Assembly (NCBI RefSeq): GCF_008329585.1
Contig: NZ_NPKP01000003.1
Location: forward strand, 124,001-188,000
Length of the DNA stretch: 64,000 nucleotides
Direction: 5' to 3'
Source of the DNA: Mycolicibacterium sp. P9-22
Lineage (GTDB): Bacteria > Actinomycetota > Actinomycetes > Mycobacteriales > Mycobacteriaceae
Numbering within the stretch: the stretch's first letter is position 1; each line of letters starts with the position of its first letter. Of the stretch, positions 24,850 to 36,818 are shown piece after piece. Under the pieces are notes generated by a model, which was not told the origin of the DNA, did not search any database, and saw nothing but the letters and a program-made list of their open reading frames with translations. The position numbers were made by a program, and so were the translations under genes.

Positions 24850-25455
24850 TCAGCCGAAAGTGGTCTGCGCGCACGCCGCCGGGGTTCTGATATTCACCCC
24901 GCCGAAGACCACATGGATGTCGGAGCACACGATGAAACCGGCGTCCAGCTGCGGCTTGCCGGTGGACCAGTTGGTCTGCACCGAATCACCGTCGACGGCG
25001 AAGCGTTCCAGCGGCCCGCCGCCGAAATAGGTGACCGACACCTGGTAGTCGCTGACCGACTTGTAGGCCTTGGACAGCACGTTGTTGTGGTTGGCGCCCT
25101 TCAGTTCCCGCGGCATGCCCGCCGGCGCGCTGTACCAGGCCTCCTGGAAGACCGACCGGTCGGTGCTGCGGAGCGTGATGGTCTGCCGAGCCCAGGTGTC
25201 CTGCGGCAGGCCGACCGGTCCGCCCGGGGTCATCAAGTTGGCCTGGGTGCGGAAGAAGCACCGGCCGTCACCGCCCGGGCAGTCCGCGGTCACGTGCATC
25301 TCGACGATGCCGCCCGGCGCCGGTATCGACGACATGCCGGTGTTCGACGCGGCCCGGGCGACTGCCGGACCGGTCATCGCGGCGGTGGCGCAGACGGCCG
25401 CGGCCAGCAGTGCCCCCGTCGCTACGCTCGCTCCGCGCCCAAGAATCCTCTTCAC
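24850..25455 (-). CDS. Secreted protein of unknown function (Rv3572-like position)
   Basis: A 201-residue protein with a cleavable signal peptide (basic MKRILGRG, Ala-rich core, AVARA-like cleavage site at about residue 35). Four Cys residues (CPGGDGRC early, VCSD and AACAQ late) could form two disulfides. No enzyme motif was recognised. It lies between kshB and a TetR gene, the place of hypothetical gene Rv3572 next to kshB (Rv3571) in M. tuberculosis. GTG start with GGAGGAA upstream. Confidence 0.75.
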   Translation of the reverse strand: MKRILGRGASVATGALLAAAVCATAAMTGPAVARAASNTGMSSIPAPGGIVEMHVTADCPGGDGRCFFRTQANLMTPGGPVGLPQDTWARQTITLRSTDRSVFQEAWYSAPAGMPRELKGANHNNVLSKAYKSVSDYQVSVTYFGGGPLERFAVDGDSVQTNWSTGKPQLDAGFIVCSDIHVVFGGVNIRTPAACAQTTFG

Positions 25456-25494
25456 GGCAGTTCCTCCCGGTCCGGGCGAATGTTAGCCCGGGCA

Positions 25495-26550
25495 CTATTC
25501 GTCGTAGGTGACTTCCACTGAATCCGACTTGGGCAGTGCCTGGCACGCCAGGATCAGTCCTTCGTCGAGGTCGGACGGTTCGAGTACGTCGTTGATCTCC
25601 ATGTCGACGTCACCCTTGCGCATCAACACCGCGCAGGCCCCGCAGTGCCCCTCGCGGCACGAGAACGGTGCGTCCAGTCCCTTGTTGAGCAGGACGTCGA
25701 GCAGCTTTGCCTTGCGCGGCCACTCGATCTCGTGGGTGGTGCCGTCAAGTTCGACGACGGCCTGCGCCGGCCCGCGGTCGTCGTCCTCATCGATCTCGAT
25801 GACGACCTCGGCGAAGGGGTCGGAGTCCAGCGATTTGAAGACCTCGATGTGAATGTGCTTCGCGTCGACGGTCTTCAATGCGGCCTCGGCGGCCGCCATG
25901 AACGGGCCGGGCCCGCAGATGAACGCCTCGTGCGCAGCGAACGGACGCAGCAGGGTGGCCAGCGCGTCCGTGCTGGGCAGGCCCTGCACGGTCTCCAGCC
26001 AGTGGATGACGGTCAACCGGTCCGGGTGCGCCGCCGCCAGGTCCCGCAACGCGGCCGCGAAGATCACCGAATTCTCGTCGCGGTTGGCGTAGACCAGCAC
26101 GATCTTGCCGCTGCCCTCGGCGAGTGCGGATTTGCAGATCGCCATCATCGGCGTGATGCCGCTGCCGGCGGCCAGCAGTAGGAGATCGGTGTCCAGGTTC
26201 TTCGGCACGAAGGTGCCCGACGGCGCCAGCACATGCATCCGCATCCCGGCGTGGGCGTTGTCGCACAACCAGTTCGACGCGTAGCCGTCGGCAGTCCGTT
26301 TGACGGTGACGGTGAGGTGCTTGTCGATCGCCGGCGCACTCGACAGCGAGTAGCAGCGGGCCACCGACCCGGTCTGTTCGCTGGGCACGCGCAGCGTCAG
26401 GAACTGGCCGGGCGAGTAACGGAGCCGGTCAGCGGGAATGTCACTCCCGTCCGGAATCGTGAACACCAGCGAGCGCGCGTCGGCGGTCTCCTCGACCACC
26501 TCGCTCACCTGCAGTTCCAGCACATGGCTGCCGAGCGGTTCATCCGTCAC
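25495..26550 (-). CDS. kshB: KshB, reductase of 3-ketosteroid 9-alpha-hydroxylase
   Basis: A 351-residue reductase with an FAD domain (RCYSLSSAP), an NAD domain (LLAAGSGITPMM, FICGPGPFM) and a C-terminal plant-type [2Fe-2S] ferredoxin (CREGHCGAC ... C). It passes electrons to the Rieske oxygenase KshA, whose gene is not in this window, in 9-alpha-hydroxylation of steroids. The GTG start has GAGGGCAGGG upstream; longer frames would cover the KstR box. It diverges from hsaACDB, with a KstR box 27 bases upstream. Confidence 0.92.
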   Translation of the reverse strand: MTDEPLGSHVLELQVSEVVEETADARSLVFTIPDGSDIPADRLRYSPGQFLTLRVPSEQTGSVARCYSLSSAPAIDKHLTVTVKRTADGYASNWLCDNAHAGMRMHVLAPSGTFVPKNLDTDLLLLAAGSGITPMMAICKSALAEGSGKIVLVYANRDENSVIFAAALRDLAAAHPDRLTVIHWLETVQGLPSTDALATLLRPFAAHEAFICGPGPFMAAAEAALKTVDAKHIHIEVFKSLDSDPFAEVVIEIDEDDDRGPAQAVVELDGTTHEIEWPRKAKLLDVLLNKGLDAPFSCREGHCGACAVLMRKGDVDMEINDVLEPSDLDEGLILACQALPKSDSVEVTYDE

Positions 26551-26576
26551 AGCCCTGCCCTCATTTCCCTCATAAC

Positions 26577-26590
26577 TAGAACATGTTACA
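26577..26590. promoter_or_regulatory. KstR box at kshB
   Basis: TAGAACATGTTACA fits TnnAACnnGTTnnA exactly. It lies in the kshB-hsaA intergenic region, nearer kshB. Confidence 0.88.
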
Positions 26591-26644
26591 AAACTGAACA
26601 TGCGCAGGTCCAACCGATGATTCGGCACGCTGCTCGACACAAAT

Positions 26645-26658
26645 CGTAACGTGTTCTA
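26645..26658. promoter_or_regulatory. Probable KstR box at hsaA
   Basis: CGTAACGTGTTCTA matches TnnAACnnGTTnnA except for the first base. It lies 42 bases upstream of hsaA, so each divergent operon appears to have its own box. Confidence 0.75.
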
Positions 26659-26699
26659 ATCTTTGTCCAGTGCTCGATCTCGATCCGGGAGGCAATTCA

Positions 26700-29672
<2,973 letters not shown>

Positions 29673-29674
29673 CC

Positions 29675-30244
29675 GTGTCGGCTCAGCCCGTGATCGATCC
29701 GCGCACCTTCCGGCATGTGCTCGGACAGTTCTGCACCGGCGTCACCGTGATCACCACGGTCCATGACGGTGTGCCGATCGGTTTCGCCTGCCAGTCCTTC
29801 GCCGCGCTGTCGCTGGATCCGCCGCTGGTGCTGTTCTGCCCCACCAAGCAGTCGCGGGCCTGGCAGGCCATCGAGGCCAGCGGGAAGTTTTGCGTCAACA
29901 TGCTGCACGAGAACCAGCAGCACGTCTCGGCGCAATTCGGATCGAAGGCGCCGGACAAGTTCGCTGGGATCGACTGGACCCCATCAGGTCTGGGATCTCC
30001 GGTGATCGACGGCAGCCTCGCCCACATCGACTGCACGGTGGCCTCGGTGCATGACGGCGGTGATCACTTCGTGGTGTTCGGTGCGGTGCAGTCGATGTCG
30101 GAGCCGCCCGCCCTCAAGCCGCGACCGCTGCTGTTCTACCGCGGCGAGTACACCGGTATCGAACCGGACAAGAACACCCCCGCCCAGTGGCGCGACGATC
30201 TGGACGCCTTCCTCACCGCGACCACATCGGACACCTGGCTCTGA
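29675..30244 (+). CDS. hsaB: HsaB, flavin reductase of 3-HSA hydroxylase
   Basis: A 189-residue flavin reductase domain protein (FCTGVTVITT, IGFACQSFAALSLDPPL, KSRAW-like SRAWQAI) that supplies reduced flavin to HsaA. GTG start two bases after hsaC; the longer frame upstream lies inside hsaC. In M. tuberculosis the operon continues with nat (arylamine N-acetyltransferase); here no nat follows and the next genes are on the opposite strand. Confidence 0.92.
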   Translation: MSAQPVIDPRTFRHVLGQFCTGVTVITTVHDGVPIGFACQSFAALSLDPPLVLFCPTKQSRAWQAIEASGKFCVNMLHENQQHVSAQFGSKAPDKFAGIDWTPSGLGSPVIDGSLAHIDCTVASVHDGGDHFVVFGAVQSMSEPPALKPRPLLFYRGEYTGIEPDKNTPAQWRDDLDAFLTATTSDTWL

Positions 30245-30254
30245 CCCCGGCGCC

Positions 30255-31241
30255 TCAGTCCCCGGTGCGCTGAATACGGACATCCAGTTCCACCTGGGCC
30301 GGGCAGTCGCCGGTGTAGTCCTGGAACGACTTTCCGGTCAGCGTGGTGATCGGGTTCTGCGGCCCCTGCGGCAGCGGCAGTTCATCGCGGGATGACTGGC
30401 GCACCTTGCCGATTCCGTCGGTGCACTGCGCCTCGCCCTCGGGGAAGCTCGCGGTGAACCTGCGGTCGCCGTACTGCATGACGAACAGGTTGTTCGTGTC
30501 GATGGTCGACATCAACGTCACGCACCGGTCGCCGGTACGCAGGCAGTGGGTGGTGGCGCGGTAGTCGTGCGGCGGGAACACCTCGCCGGTGGCCGGATAG
30601 GTCTGGGTGTAGCTGTAGGTACCCCACAGCGCCGCACCGGGAGAGGCCCGCAGCGGCGGTTCCTTGGCCGGGTCGGCCGCTTCGGTGCCGGTTCCGGATC
30701 CACTGGTGGGCGACAGATTGACGGCGCGCTTGGCGGCGCACAGGGCCGGTGCGGTGGCCCAGGTGTGTTCACCGGACATCGATCCGTCCAGTCGGGGCCG
30801 CAACGAGATGATCGTCCATCCGGTGACATCGACCTCGGCGTCGCCGACCTTGCATTTGTCGGGTGCCTCCCGCACGGTCAGCCAGTCACCGTCGATGTAG
30901 TCGAACACCATCGTCAGCGCCGGCGGGCCCGACGGGTTCTTCGGGTCGACCACCGATACCGTCGCAACACATTCGGTGCCCCGGCAGGTCGAGCGGGCCA
31001 CCCAGGTCTCGGTGCGGGCCGTGCCCGCCACCGGTTTACCGTCCGGGGTCGCGGTCGGACCGATGTCGACCTTGAAGCTGCCCTGCAGCGCCGGCCCGGC
31101 GTTGGTCTCCGTCGCCTCGTCGGTGGAGCGGACGGTGAACAGGCACGCCGCGAAACCGCCGAGGATGACAGCGATGAGCGCGATCGCGGCCAGCAGTTTG
31201 ACCAGTGTGCGCTTGGTGTCTTTATTCAGCCCGAGTGCCAT
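30255..31241 (-). CDS. Membrane-anchored extracytoplasmic protein of unknown function
   Basis: A 328-residue protein with a single N-terminal membrane helix (about residues 14-33, after the basic NKDTKRTLVK) and a large outside domain. Two similar halves each hold paired Cys residues (STCRGTECVA and TTHCLRTGDRCVTL) and a closing Trp/Tyr-rich strand pattern, suggesting a duplicated beta domain with disulfides. No catalytic motif was recognised. Similar anchored proteins occur widely in mycobacteria. Its start lies within the 3' end of the upstream hydrolase gene (20-base overlap). No clear ribosome binding site. Confidence 0.72.
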   Translation of the reverse strand: MALGLNKDTKRTLVKLLAAIALIAVILGGFAACLFTVRSTDEATETNAGPALQGSFKVDIGPTATPDGKPVAGTARTETWVARSTCRGTECVATVSVVDPKNPSGPPALTMVFDYIDGDWLTVREAPDKCKVGDAEVDVTGWTIISLRPRLDGSMSGEHTWATAPALCAAKRAVNLSPTSGSGTGTEAADPAKEPPLRASPGAALWGTYSYTQTYPATGEVFPPHDYRATTHCLRTGDRCVTLMSTIDTNNLFVMQYGDRRFTASFPEGEAQCTDGIGKVRQSSRDELPLPQGPQNPITTLTGKSFQDYTGDCPAQVELDVRIQRTGD

Positions 31242-32025
31242 CGCGGTAAGAATGCCATCCCAGCGTCGCTGCGATGAAGGCAATGACCGTCGTGGCGACC
31301 TCTCGATGCACGGTTTCGTTGAGGATGTCGTGTTTGGCGGCGGGAAACTCCGTGATCTGCAGGGCGTCGATCTGCTCGGCGTAGGCCCGCACGGGCCCGA
31401 CGGGTGCGATGGGATCGGCGGTGCCGTGCACCGCGAGGGTCGGCACCGTCAGCGTCGGGAGCTCGGAGCCGAACCGGTCCCAGGCGGCGTCCAGTGCCCG
31501 GGTCAGCGGCGCACTGTCCGCCTCGACGAACACCAGCGGATCGTTCTCCAGTGCGTCGAGGTAGAACGGGTCACCGGACAACCAGGACGGATCGAGATCC
31601 AATGAGGTGTCGGCGTCCAGCAGGTCGGCCACCGGCGCCAGCGGCGCCCCGGAGATGATGCCTGCGCGGTAGCGCGCCGGCTGCTCGACCAACCGCAGCG
31701 CGGTGACGACGGACCCGAACGAATGGCCCGCCGCGATCAACGGCAGCCCGGGTTGCTGTTGCTCGACGACGGAGGTGAGCGCCTCGGCCAGTGCCGAACT
31801 TTCCGCCAGGGTGCCGAAATCCCCACGGGGGCCGGGGCTCAGGCCGTGCCCCAGCTGGTCGACGGCCCACAGGTCGATGCCCGCGGCATTGAGCGCGAAC
31901 CCGTAGCGGTGGTACACGCCGGTGTGTTCGCCGAAACCGTGCAGGAACACGACGGCGGCGCGGGGTTCGGCGGCCGCCCAGTGCCGGTAGTAGGCGCGGG
32001 CGGTGTCGGTCTGCAGGAAGGGCAT
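31222..32025 (-). CDS. Alpha/beta hydrolase, monoacylglycerol lipase-like
   Basis: A 267-residue serine hydrolase of the lysophospholipase/monoacylglycerol lipase group: FLHGFGEHTGVYHRYG, the nucleophile elbow GHSFGS and the late HDILNE block with the catalytic His. The HGFGEH motif is characteristic of the MGL family acting on monoacylglycerols. It is cytoplasmic or loosely membrane-associated. The ATG giving MPFLQTDTARAYY was chosen over an upstream ATG inside the adjacent LysR gene's 3' region. Confidence 0.84.
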   Translation of the reverse strand: MPFLQTDTARAYYRHWAAAEPRAAVVFLHGFGEHTGVYHRYGFALNAAGIDLWAVDQLGHGLSPGPRGDFGTLAESSALAEALTSVVEQQQPGLPLIAAGHSFGSVVTALRLVEQPARYRAGIISGAPLAPVADLLDADTSLDLDPSWLSGDPFYLDALENDPLVFVEADSAPLTRALDAAWDRFGSELPTLTVPTLAVHGTADPIAPVGPVRAYAEQIDALQITEFPAAKHDILNETVHREVATTVIAFIAATLGWHSYRDGTRAE

Positions 32026-32038
32026 GGCCTCACGATAT

Positions 32039-32941
32039 TCAGATCTGCCCGCCGAGAAGAGCATTACGCTCAGCGGTCATCCGATCCCGGATCGCATCGA
32101 TGATCGCCGCCACCTCGGGTCGGCGCAGTGTCTCGGCACGGGTCACCAGCCAGTAGCTGAGCTGCACCGAGACGGCGTCGGGCAGCACCCGGACCAGATC
32201 ATCGTGCGGGTCGGCCAGAAAGCACGGCAGCAGCCCCAGGCCGGCGGCGGCGCGGGTCGCCTCGACGTGGACGAAGACGTTGGTCGAGGAGACCGACTGC
32301 CGCATGCTCGGGGCGAAACTGGTGGCGAGGTCAAGTTCGTCGACCTGCAGCATGGACTCGATGAAGTAGACCAGCGGATGATCGGCGAGGCCGCCGACCT
32401 GGCCGGGGGTGCCGTGCTCGGCCAGGTACTTGCGGGAGCCGTACAGGGCCAGGCAATAATCGCCCAGCCGGATCGCCTGCGCCCGGTGCACGGTGGGCTC
32501 GCCGACCACGACCTCGATGTCGACGCTGGAGCGCTGCTGGCTGGCACGCCGGGTGGCGGCGATGATCTCCACCGACACCCCGGGATGGCGGCGCTGGACC
32601 GCGGCGGCTGCCGGTGCGGCGATGTGGGCACTGAAACCGTCGGTTGCCGAGAGCCGCACCACGCCTTCGAGGTCGCGCTGCTCCCCGGACGGCGTGCCCA
32701 GCGACTGCACCGCGGCTTCGACCGCTTCCGCGGCGGCCAGCACCTCGCGACCCCGGTCTGTCAGCTCCCACACCGCACCGACGCGGGTCAGCACCCGGGC
32801 GCCGATGGACTGTTCCAGTGCGGCGATGCGCCGCGAGACGGTGGTGTGGTTGAGCCCAAGGGTGTCAGCGGCAAGCACGTAGCGTCCGGTGCGCCCGACG
32901 GCCAGCAGAATCAGCAGATCATCGGCACTCGGCAAGCCCAT
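32039..32941 (-). CDS. LysR-family transcriptional regulator
   Basis: A 300-residue LysR regulator with the winged helix-turn-helix AADTLGLNHTTVSRRIAALE and a periplasmic-binding-protein-like effector domain. It diverges from an MHS-family transporter gene whose operon also encodes 3-hydroxybutyrate dehydrogenase, so that operon is its likely target. A perfect palindrome touches its start codon and suggests autorepression. The ATG gives the standard N-terminus; upstream extension would cross the palindrome. Confidence 0.86.
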   Translation of the reverse strand: MGLPSADDLLILLAVGRTGRYVLAADTLGLNHTTVSRRIAALEQSIGARVLTRVGAVWELTDRGREVLAAAEAVEAAVQSLGTPSGEQRDLEGVVRLSATDGFSAHIAAPAAAAVQRRHPGVSVEIIAATRRASQQRSSVDIEVVVGEPTVHRAQAIRLGDYCLALYGSRKYLAEHGTPGQVGGLADHPLVYFIESMLQVDELDLATSFAPSMRQSVSSTNVFVHVEATRAAAGLGLLPCFLADPHDDLVRVLPDAVSVQLSYWLVTRAETLRRPEVAAIIDAIRDRMTAERNALLGGQI

Positions 32942-32960
32942 GTCTGCATTTTTGCAGACA
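32941..32960. promoter_or_regulatory. Perfect palindrome at the LysR start (probable LysR operator)
   Basis: TGTCTGCATTTTTGCAGACA is an 8-4-8 perfect inverted repeat overlapping the first base of the LysR start codon and 56 bases from the divergent transporter start. It contains the LysR-type T-N11-A spacing. Confidence 0.75.
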
Positions 32961-33015
32961 GGCACTGCGGATCTGATCATTGTGTCGATCTTGACGTGCA
33001 TGAATACTCACTTGC

Positions 33016-34371
33016 ATGTGTGCTGCCGATCACAATTCCGCCGATACCACCACCGGTTTGAAACGCGTCGTCACCGCATCCATGGCCGGCACGGTCGTGG
33101 AGTGGTACGAGTTCTTCCTGTACGGCACCGCGGCGACGCTGGTGTTCAGCAAGGTCTTCTTCGCCGAGACCACCAGTGAGCTCAACGCGATCTTTCTGGC
33201 CTTCGCGACCTACGCGGTGGGCTTCGTGGCGCGCCCGCTCGGCGGCATCGTGTTCGGTCACTACGGAGACAAGTACGGCCGCAAGAAGCTCCTGCAGTTC
33301 TCCCTGCTGCTCGTCGGCGCCGCCACCTTCCTGATGGGCTGCCTGCCGACATTCGGCCAGATCGGTTACTGGGCACCGGGATTGCTGGTGGCGTTGCGCT
33401 TCATCCAGGGCTTCGCCGTCGGCGGTGAATGGGGTGGTGCGATCCTGTTGGTCGCCGAGCACAGTCCGAACAACCGGCGCGGATTCTGGGCCAGCTGGCC
33501 ACAGGCCGGCGTACCGGTGGGCAATATGCTGGCCACCGTCGTGCTGCTGGTGCTCACCGCGACCCTGTCGGAAGCGGCCTTCCTGTCCTGGGGCTGGCGC
33601 GTGGCGTTCTGGCTTTCCGCTGTCGTCGTCCTGATCGGTTACTACATCCGCACCAAGGTCACCGACGCGCCCATTTTCGTTGCAGCACAACAGGAGGCCG
33701 AGCAGATCAAGGCCACCTCGTTCAGTGTCAAAGAGGTGCTCCTGCGGTACCCGCGTGGCGTGTTCACCGCGATGGGTCTGCGGTTCGGCGAGAACATCAT
33801 GTACTACCTGGTGGTCACCTTCTCCATCACCTATCTGAAGGTGTCGGTGGGCGCGGACACCAGTTCCATCCTGTGGTACCTGCTGGTGGCTCACGCGGTG
33901 CACTTCGCCGTCGTGCCGCTGGTGGGCCACCTGGCCGACCGGTTCGGCCGGCGGCCGGTCTACATGGTGGGCGCGGTGCTGGGCGGCACCTGGGGCTTCT
34001 TCGCCTTCCCGATGATGAACAGTGGCAACTACGTGGTCATCACCGCCGCCATCACGCTCGGCCTGATGATCCATGCCTTCATGTATGCACCGCAACCGGC
34101 CATCATGGCGGAGATGTTCCCGACCCGGATGCGCTACTCCGGTGTGTCCCTCGGCTATCAGGTGACCTCCATCGTGGCCGGCTCGCTCGCGCCGCTGATC
34201 GCGGTGAAGCTGCTCGACGTCTACGACTCGCCGGTGCCGATCTCGATCTACCTGGCCATCGCGTGCGCCATCACCCTGGTCGCGGTGCTCTTCACCAGGG
34301 AGACCAACGGTATCGACCTGCGAACCCTGGACGACGCGGACGCGCGTGAGATCGCCGGGGCGCGTGCATGA
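33016..34371 (+). CDS. MHS-family MFS transporter (organic acid symporter)
   Basis: A 451-residue metabolite:H+ symporter with about 12 helices. Family signatures are GTVVEWYEFFLYG, the RPLGGIVFGHYGDKYGRKK loop and FIQGFAVGGEWGGA. Relatives import shikimate, alpha-ketoglutarate or betaine. The following 3-hydroxybutyrate dehydrogenase gene (ATGA overlap) suggests uptake of 3-hydroxybutyrate or a similar acid (inference). ATG start close to the divergent LysR promoter. Confidence 0.86.
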   Translation: MCAADHNSADTTTGLKRVVTASMAGTVVEWYEFFLYGTAATLVFSKVFFAETTSELNAIFLAFATYAVGFVARPLGGIVFGHYGDKYGRKKLLQFSLLLVGAATFLMGCLPTFGQIGYWAPGLLVALRFIQGFAVGGEWGGAILLVAEHSPNNRRGFWASWPQAGVPVGNMLATVVLLVLTATLSEAAFLSWGWRVAFWLSAVVVLIGYYIRTKVTDAPIFVAAQQEAEQIKATSFSVKEVLLRYPRGVFTAMGLRFGENIMYYLVVTFSITYLKVSVGADTSSILWYLLVAHAVHFAVVPLVGHLADRFGRRPVYMVGAVLGGTWGFFAFPMMNSGNYVVITAAITLGLMIHAFMYAPQPAIMAEMFPTRMRYSGVSLGYQVTSIVAGSLAPLIAVKLLDVYDSPVPISIYLAIACAITLVAVLFTRETNGIDLRTLDDADAREIAGARA

Positions 34372-35114
34372 GTGAGCTGTCCGGCAAGACCGCACTGGTC
34401 ACCGGCGGCGCCGGGGGTATCGGTGCGGCGTGTGCCCGCGAACTCGCGGGCCGGGGTGTGACCGTGACGGTGGCCGACGTCGACGAGGAGGCCGCCGGTG
34501 CGCTGGCCGACGAGATCGGCGGAACCGTCTGGGCGGTCGACCTTCTCGACGTGACGACCCTGCAGGATATACGTCTGGACGTGGATATCCTGATCAACAA
34601 CGCCGGCGTGCAGACGGTCGCTGAGATCACCGAATTCGACCCGGCGCGGTTCCGCTCGATGCTGGCCCTGATGGTCGAGGCGCCGTTCCTGCTGATCCGC
34701 GCCGCGCTTCCACACATGTACGCGGCGGGTTTCGGCCGCATCATCAATCTGTCCTCGGTGCACGGACTGCGCGCCTCCGAATACAAGGTCGCCTACGTCA
34801 CGGCCAAACACGCGCTGGAGGGACTGTCCAAGGTCACCGCGCTCGAAGGCGGACCGCGCGGGGTGACCAGCAACTGCGTCAACCCCGGGTATGTGCGAAC
34901 TGCGCTGGTGGACAAGCAGATCGCCGATCAGGCGAGCACCCACGGTATCGACGAGCAGCAGGTGGTCGAGCAGATCCTGTTGAAGGAGAGCGCCATCAAG
35001 CAGCTGGTGGAACCCGAGGAGGTCGCTTCCCTGGTGGGCTGGCTGGCCTCTGCGCAGGCGCGCATGGTGACCGGTGCGTCCTACACCATGGACGGCGGTT
35101 GGAGCGCACGCTAA
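34368..35114 (+). CDS. 3-hydroxybutyrate dehydrogenase (SDR)
   Basis: A 248-residue short-chain dehydrogenase: cofactor motif TGGAGGIGAACA, NNAGVQT, and catalytic Ser/Tyr/Lys in NLSSVHGLRAS and YVTAKHA. The SSVHG and KHALEGLSKV blocks and a C-terminal VTGASYTMDGGW match 3-hydroxybutyrate dehydrogenases, which make acetoacetate from 3-hydroxybutyrate with NAD. The ATG overlaps the transporter stop. The acetoacetate product would suit the CoA-transferase encoded 1 kb downstream. Confidence 0.82.
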   Translation: MSELSGKTALVTGGAGGIGAACARELAGRGVTVTVADVDEEAAGALADEIGGTVWAVDLLDVTTLQDIRLDVDILINNAGVQTVAEITEFDPARFRSMLALMVEAPFLLIRAALPHMYAAGFGRIINLSSVHGLRASEYKVAYVTAKHALEGLSKVTALEGGPRGVTSNCVNPGYVRTALVDKQIADQASTHGIDEQQVVEQILLKESAIKQLVEPEEVASLVGWLASAQARMVTGASYTMDGGWSAR

Positions 35115-35875
35115 GCGCCCCGCTTGAGGCGCAGGGTCAACTCGTGCGCGGTGCGCAGCAGGGTCTCGCCGAGCTGCGCGGTGCGTTCGCCGGCCATCCG
35201 GGCCTGCACTCCGGTCAGGCTCAGCGCCCACTGCGGTTGACCGAGTGCGTCGAAGACGGCGGCGCCGATACCCCAGCTGCCCTCAACCAGCAGGCCCGGG
35301 TTCAGCGAATAGCCGTCGATCCGGGTCTGCCGGAGCCGCTCCTCGATGGCCACCCGCGAATGTGCGGCGCCCCATTCCTTTTCGAGGGCGGCGCGCTGCA
35401 GGTACTCCTGGGTCTCGCTATCGGGCAGATGCGCCAGCACGACCAGACCCGCCGAGGCGATGCCGAGCGGGAACCGGCTGCCCGGGTAGAGCACATGCGA
35501 CCGCAACGGAAAGCTGCCCTCGATCGCGGACACACACACCGTCTCCCAACCGCGTCTGGCGGACAGAAAGGCGCTTTCTCCGGTGTCGTCGGCGAGGGCG
35601 CGCAACAGATCATCGGCCACGGGAGCGGCGTCGTAGCGACTCGTCGACACCGAGCCGAGCAAGTAGATCTCCGGACCGAGGAACCACAGTCCGGTCTCGG
35701 TTTCCCGGTCGATCAGGCCCTGATCGGCGAGCGCGGTGAGCATGCGGTGCGCGGTGGCCCGCGGGATGTCGGTGGCGCGGGCGACGGCCGTCGTGGTGAC
35801 GCCGCCGCGTTCCCGGCCGACGGCGCGCAGGATCGCGGCGACCCGGGTGATCACCGGCGTACCGATCTCGGTCAT
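35111..35875 (-). CDS. IclR-family transcriptional regulator
   Basis: A 254-residue IclR regulator with an N-terminal winged helix (TTTAVARATDIPRATAHRML) and the effector domain with SRFPLGIASAGLVVLAH and the later GYSLNPGLLVEGSWGIGAAVFD. It diverges from the CoA-transferase operon and ends 4 bases inside the convergent dehydrogenase gene, so it probably controls the CoA-transferase. A perfect 19-base palindrome lies directly upstream of its ATG. Confidence 0.87.
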   Translation of the reverse strand: MTEIGTPVITRVAAILRAVGRERGGVTTTAVARATDIPRATAHRMLTALADQGLIDRETETGLWFLGPEIYLLGSVSTSRYDAAPVADDLLRALADDTGESAFLSARRGWETVCVSAIEGSFPLRSHVLYPGSRFPLGIASAGLVVLAHLPDSETQEYLQRAALEKEWGAAHSRVAIEERLRQTRIDGYSLNPGLLVEGSWGIGAAVFDALGQPQWALSLTGVQARMAGERTAQLGETLLRTAHELTLRLKRGA

Positions 35876-35887
35876 GGTCCGACAATA

Positions 35888-35906
35888 GCGTCCACTGAGT
35901 GGACGC
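35888..35906. promoter_or_regulatory. Perfect palindrome upstream of iclR-type gene
   Basis: GCGTCCACTGAGTGGACGC is a 9-1-9 perfect inverted repeat 12 bases from the IclR start. It is a probable operator for IclR autoregulation and possibly for the divergent CoA-transferase operon. Confidence 0.75.
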
Positions 35907-36008
35907 CGATAGCCCTGACCGTCCCGTCGAGCGAACAATTTTTCGACGGATCGCGGTAAACCTTGTGGCAGGAGGCGGAATGATGATGTTCTGGTGGTGG
36001 CTGAAGAC

Positions 36009-36027
36009 GCGTTCGGTGAGCGAACGC
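36009..36027. promoter_or_regulatory. Inverted repeat upstream of the CoA-transferase operon
   Basis: GCGTTCG-GTGAG-CGAACGC is a perfect 7-5-7 repeat ending 23 bases before the CoA-transferase start, in the IclR-scoA intergenic region. It may be a second operator with a different sequence from the palindrome at 35888. Confidence 0.5.
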
Positions 36028-36050
36028 CTACAACAGGAAGTTGCGTACTG

Positions 36051-36818
36051 ATGTCCAGCAAGCAGGTCAAGGACGTCCACGAGGCGATCGCCGGGATTGC
36101 GAGCGGATCGTCGCTCGCCGTGGGTGGTTTCGGGTTGTGCGGCATACCCGATGCCCTCATCGAGGCGCTGGCCGAGTCGGGCGTGGACAACCTCGAGGTG
36201 TACTCCAACAACTGCGGTGTCGACGGCGTCGGCCTCGGTGTGCTGCTCGGGCTCGGCCGGATCCGGCGGGTCACCGCGTCCTACGTCGGCGAGAACAAGG
36301 AATTCGCCCGCCAGTACCTGTCCGGCGAACTGGAGGTGGAACTGACCCCGCAGGGCACCCTCGCCGAACGCCTGCGCGCCGGCGGCGCCGGTATCCCGGC
36401 GTTTTACACGCCCGCCGGAGTGGGCACGCCGGTAGCCGATGGTGGTCTGCCGTGGCGCTACGCCGCCGATGGTTCCATCGCGGTGGCCTCACCGCCGAAA
36501 GAGACCCGCGAATTCGACGGTCGCCGGTATGTCCTGGAAACCGGCATCCGTACCGATTTCGCGTTGGTGCATGCCGCAGTGGGGGATACCCAGGGCAACC
36601 TCGTTTTCGACAAGACCGCGATGAACTTCAATCCGCTCGCCGGGATGGCCGGCCGGGTGACGATCGCCCAGGTGGAACGGCTCGTCGCACCCGGCGAGCT
36701 CGACCCGGAGGGCATTCACCTGCCCGGGGTCTTCGTCCAACACATCGTCGAGACAGGACCGCAGGACGTCCGCATCGAGAAGCGCACCGTCCGCGATGAG
36801 GCAGGAGTGACCGCATGA
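36051..36818 (+). CDS. scoA: 3-oxoacid CoA-transferase subunit A
   Basis: A 255-residue class I CoA-transferase alpha subunit: [17 protein letters not shown], the [14 protein letters not shown] block and [14 protein letters not shown]. With the beta subunit it moves CoA from succinyl-CoA to acetoacetate or a related 3-oxo acid. The ATG follows an AGGAAG about 10 bases upstream; the longer frame enters the operator region. It overlaps scoB by four bases (ATGA). Confidence 0.88.
   Translation: MSSKQVKDVHEAIAGIASGSSLAVGGFGLCGIPDALIEALAESGVDNLEVYSNNCGVDGVGLGVLLGLGRIRRVTASYVGENKEFARQYLSGELEVELTPQGTLAERLRAGGAGIPAFYTPAGVGTPVADGGLPWRYAADGSIAVASPPKETREFDGRRYVLETGIRTDFALVHAAVGDTQGNLVFDKTAMNFNPLAGMAGRVTIAQVERLVAPGELDPEGIHLPGVFVQHIVETGPQDVRIEKRTVRDEAGVTA

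Noticed and set aside
36009..36027. Intrinsic terminator before scoA
   Set aside because: The inverted repeat has no following T run and lies just upstream of a start codon, so an operator is more likely.
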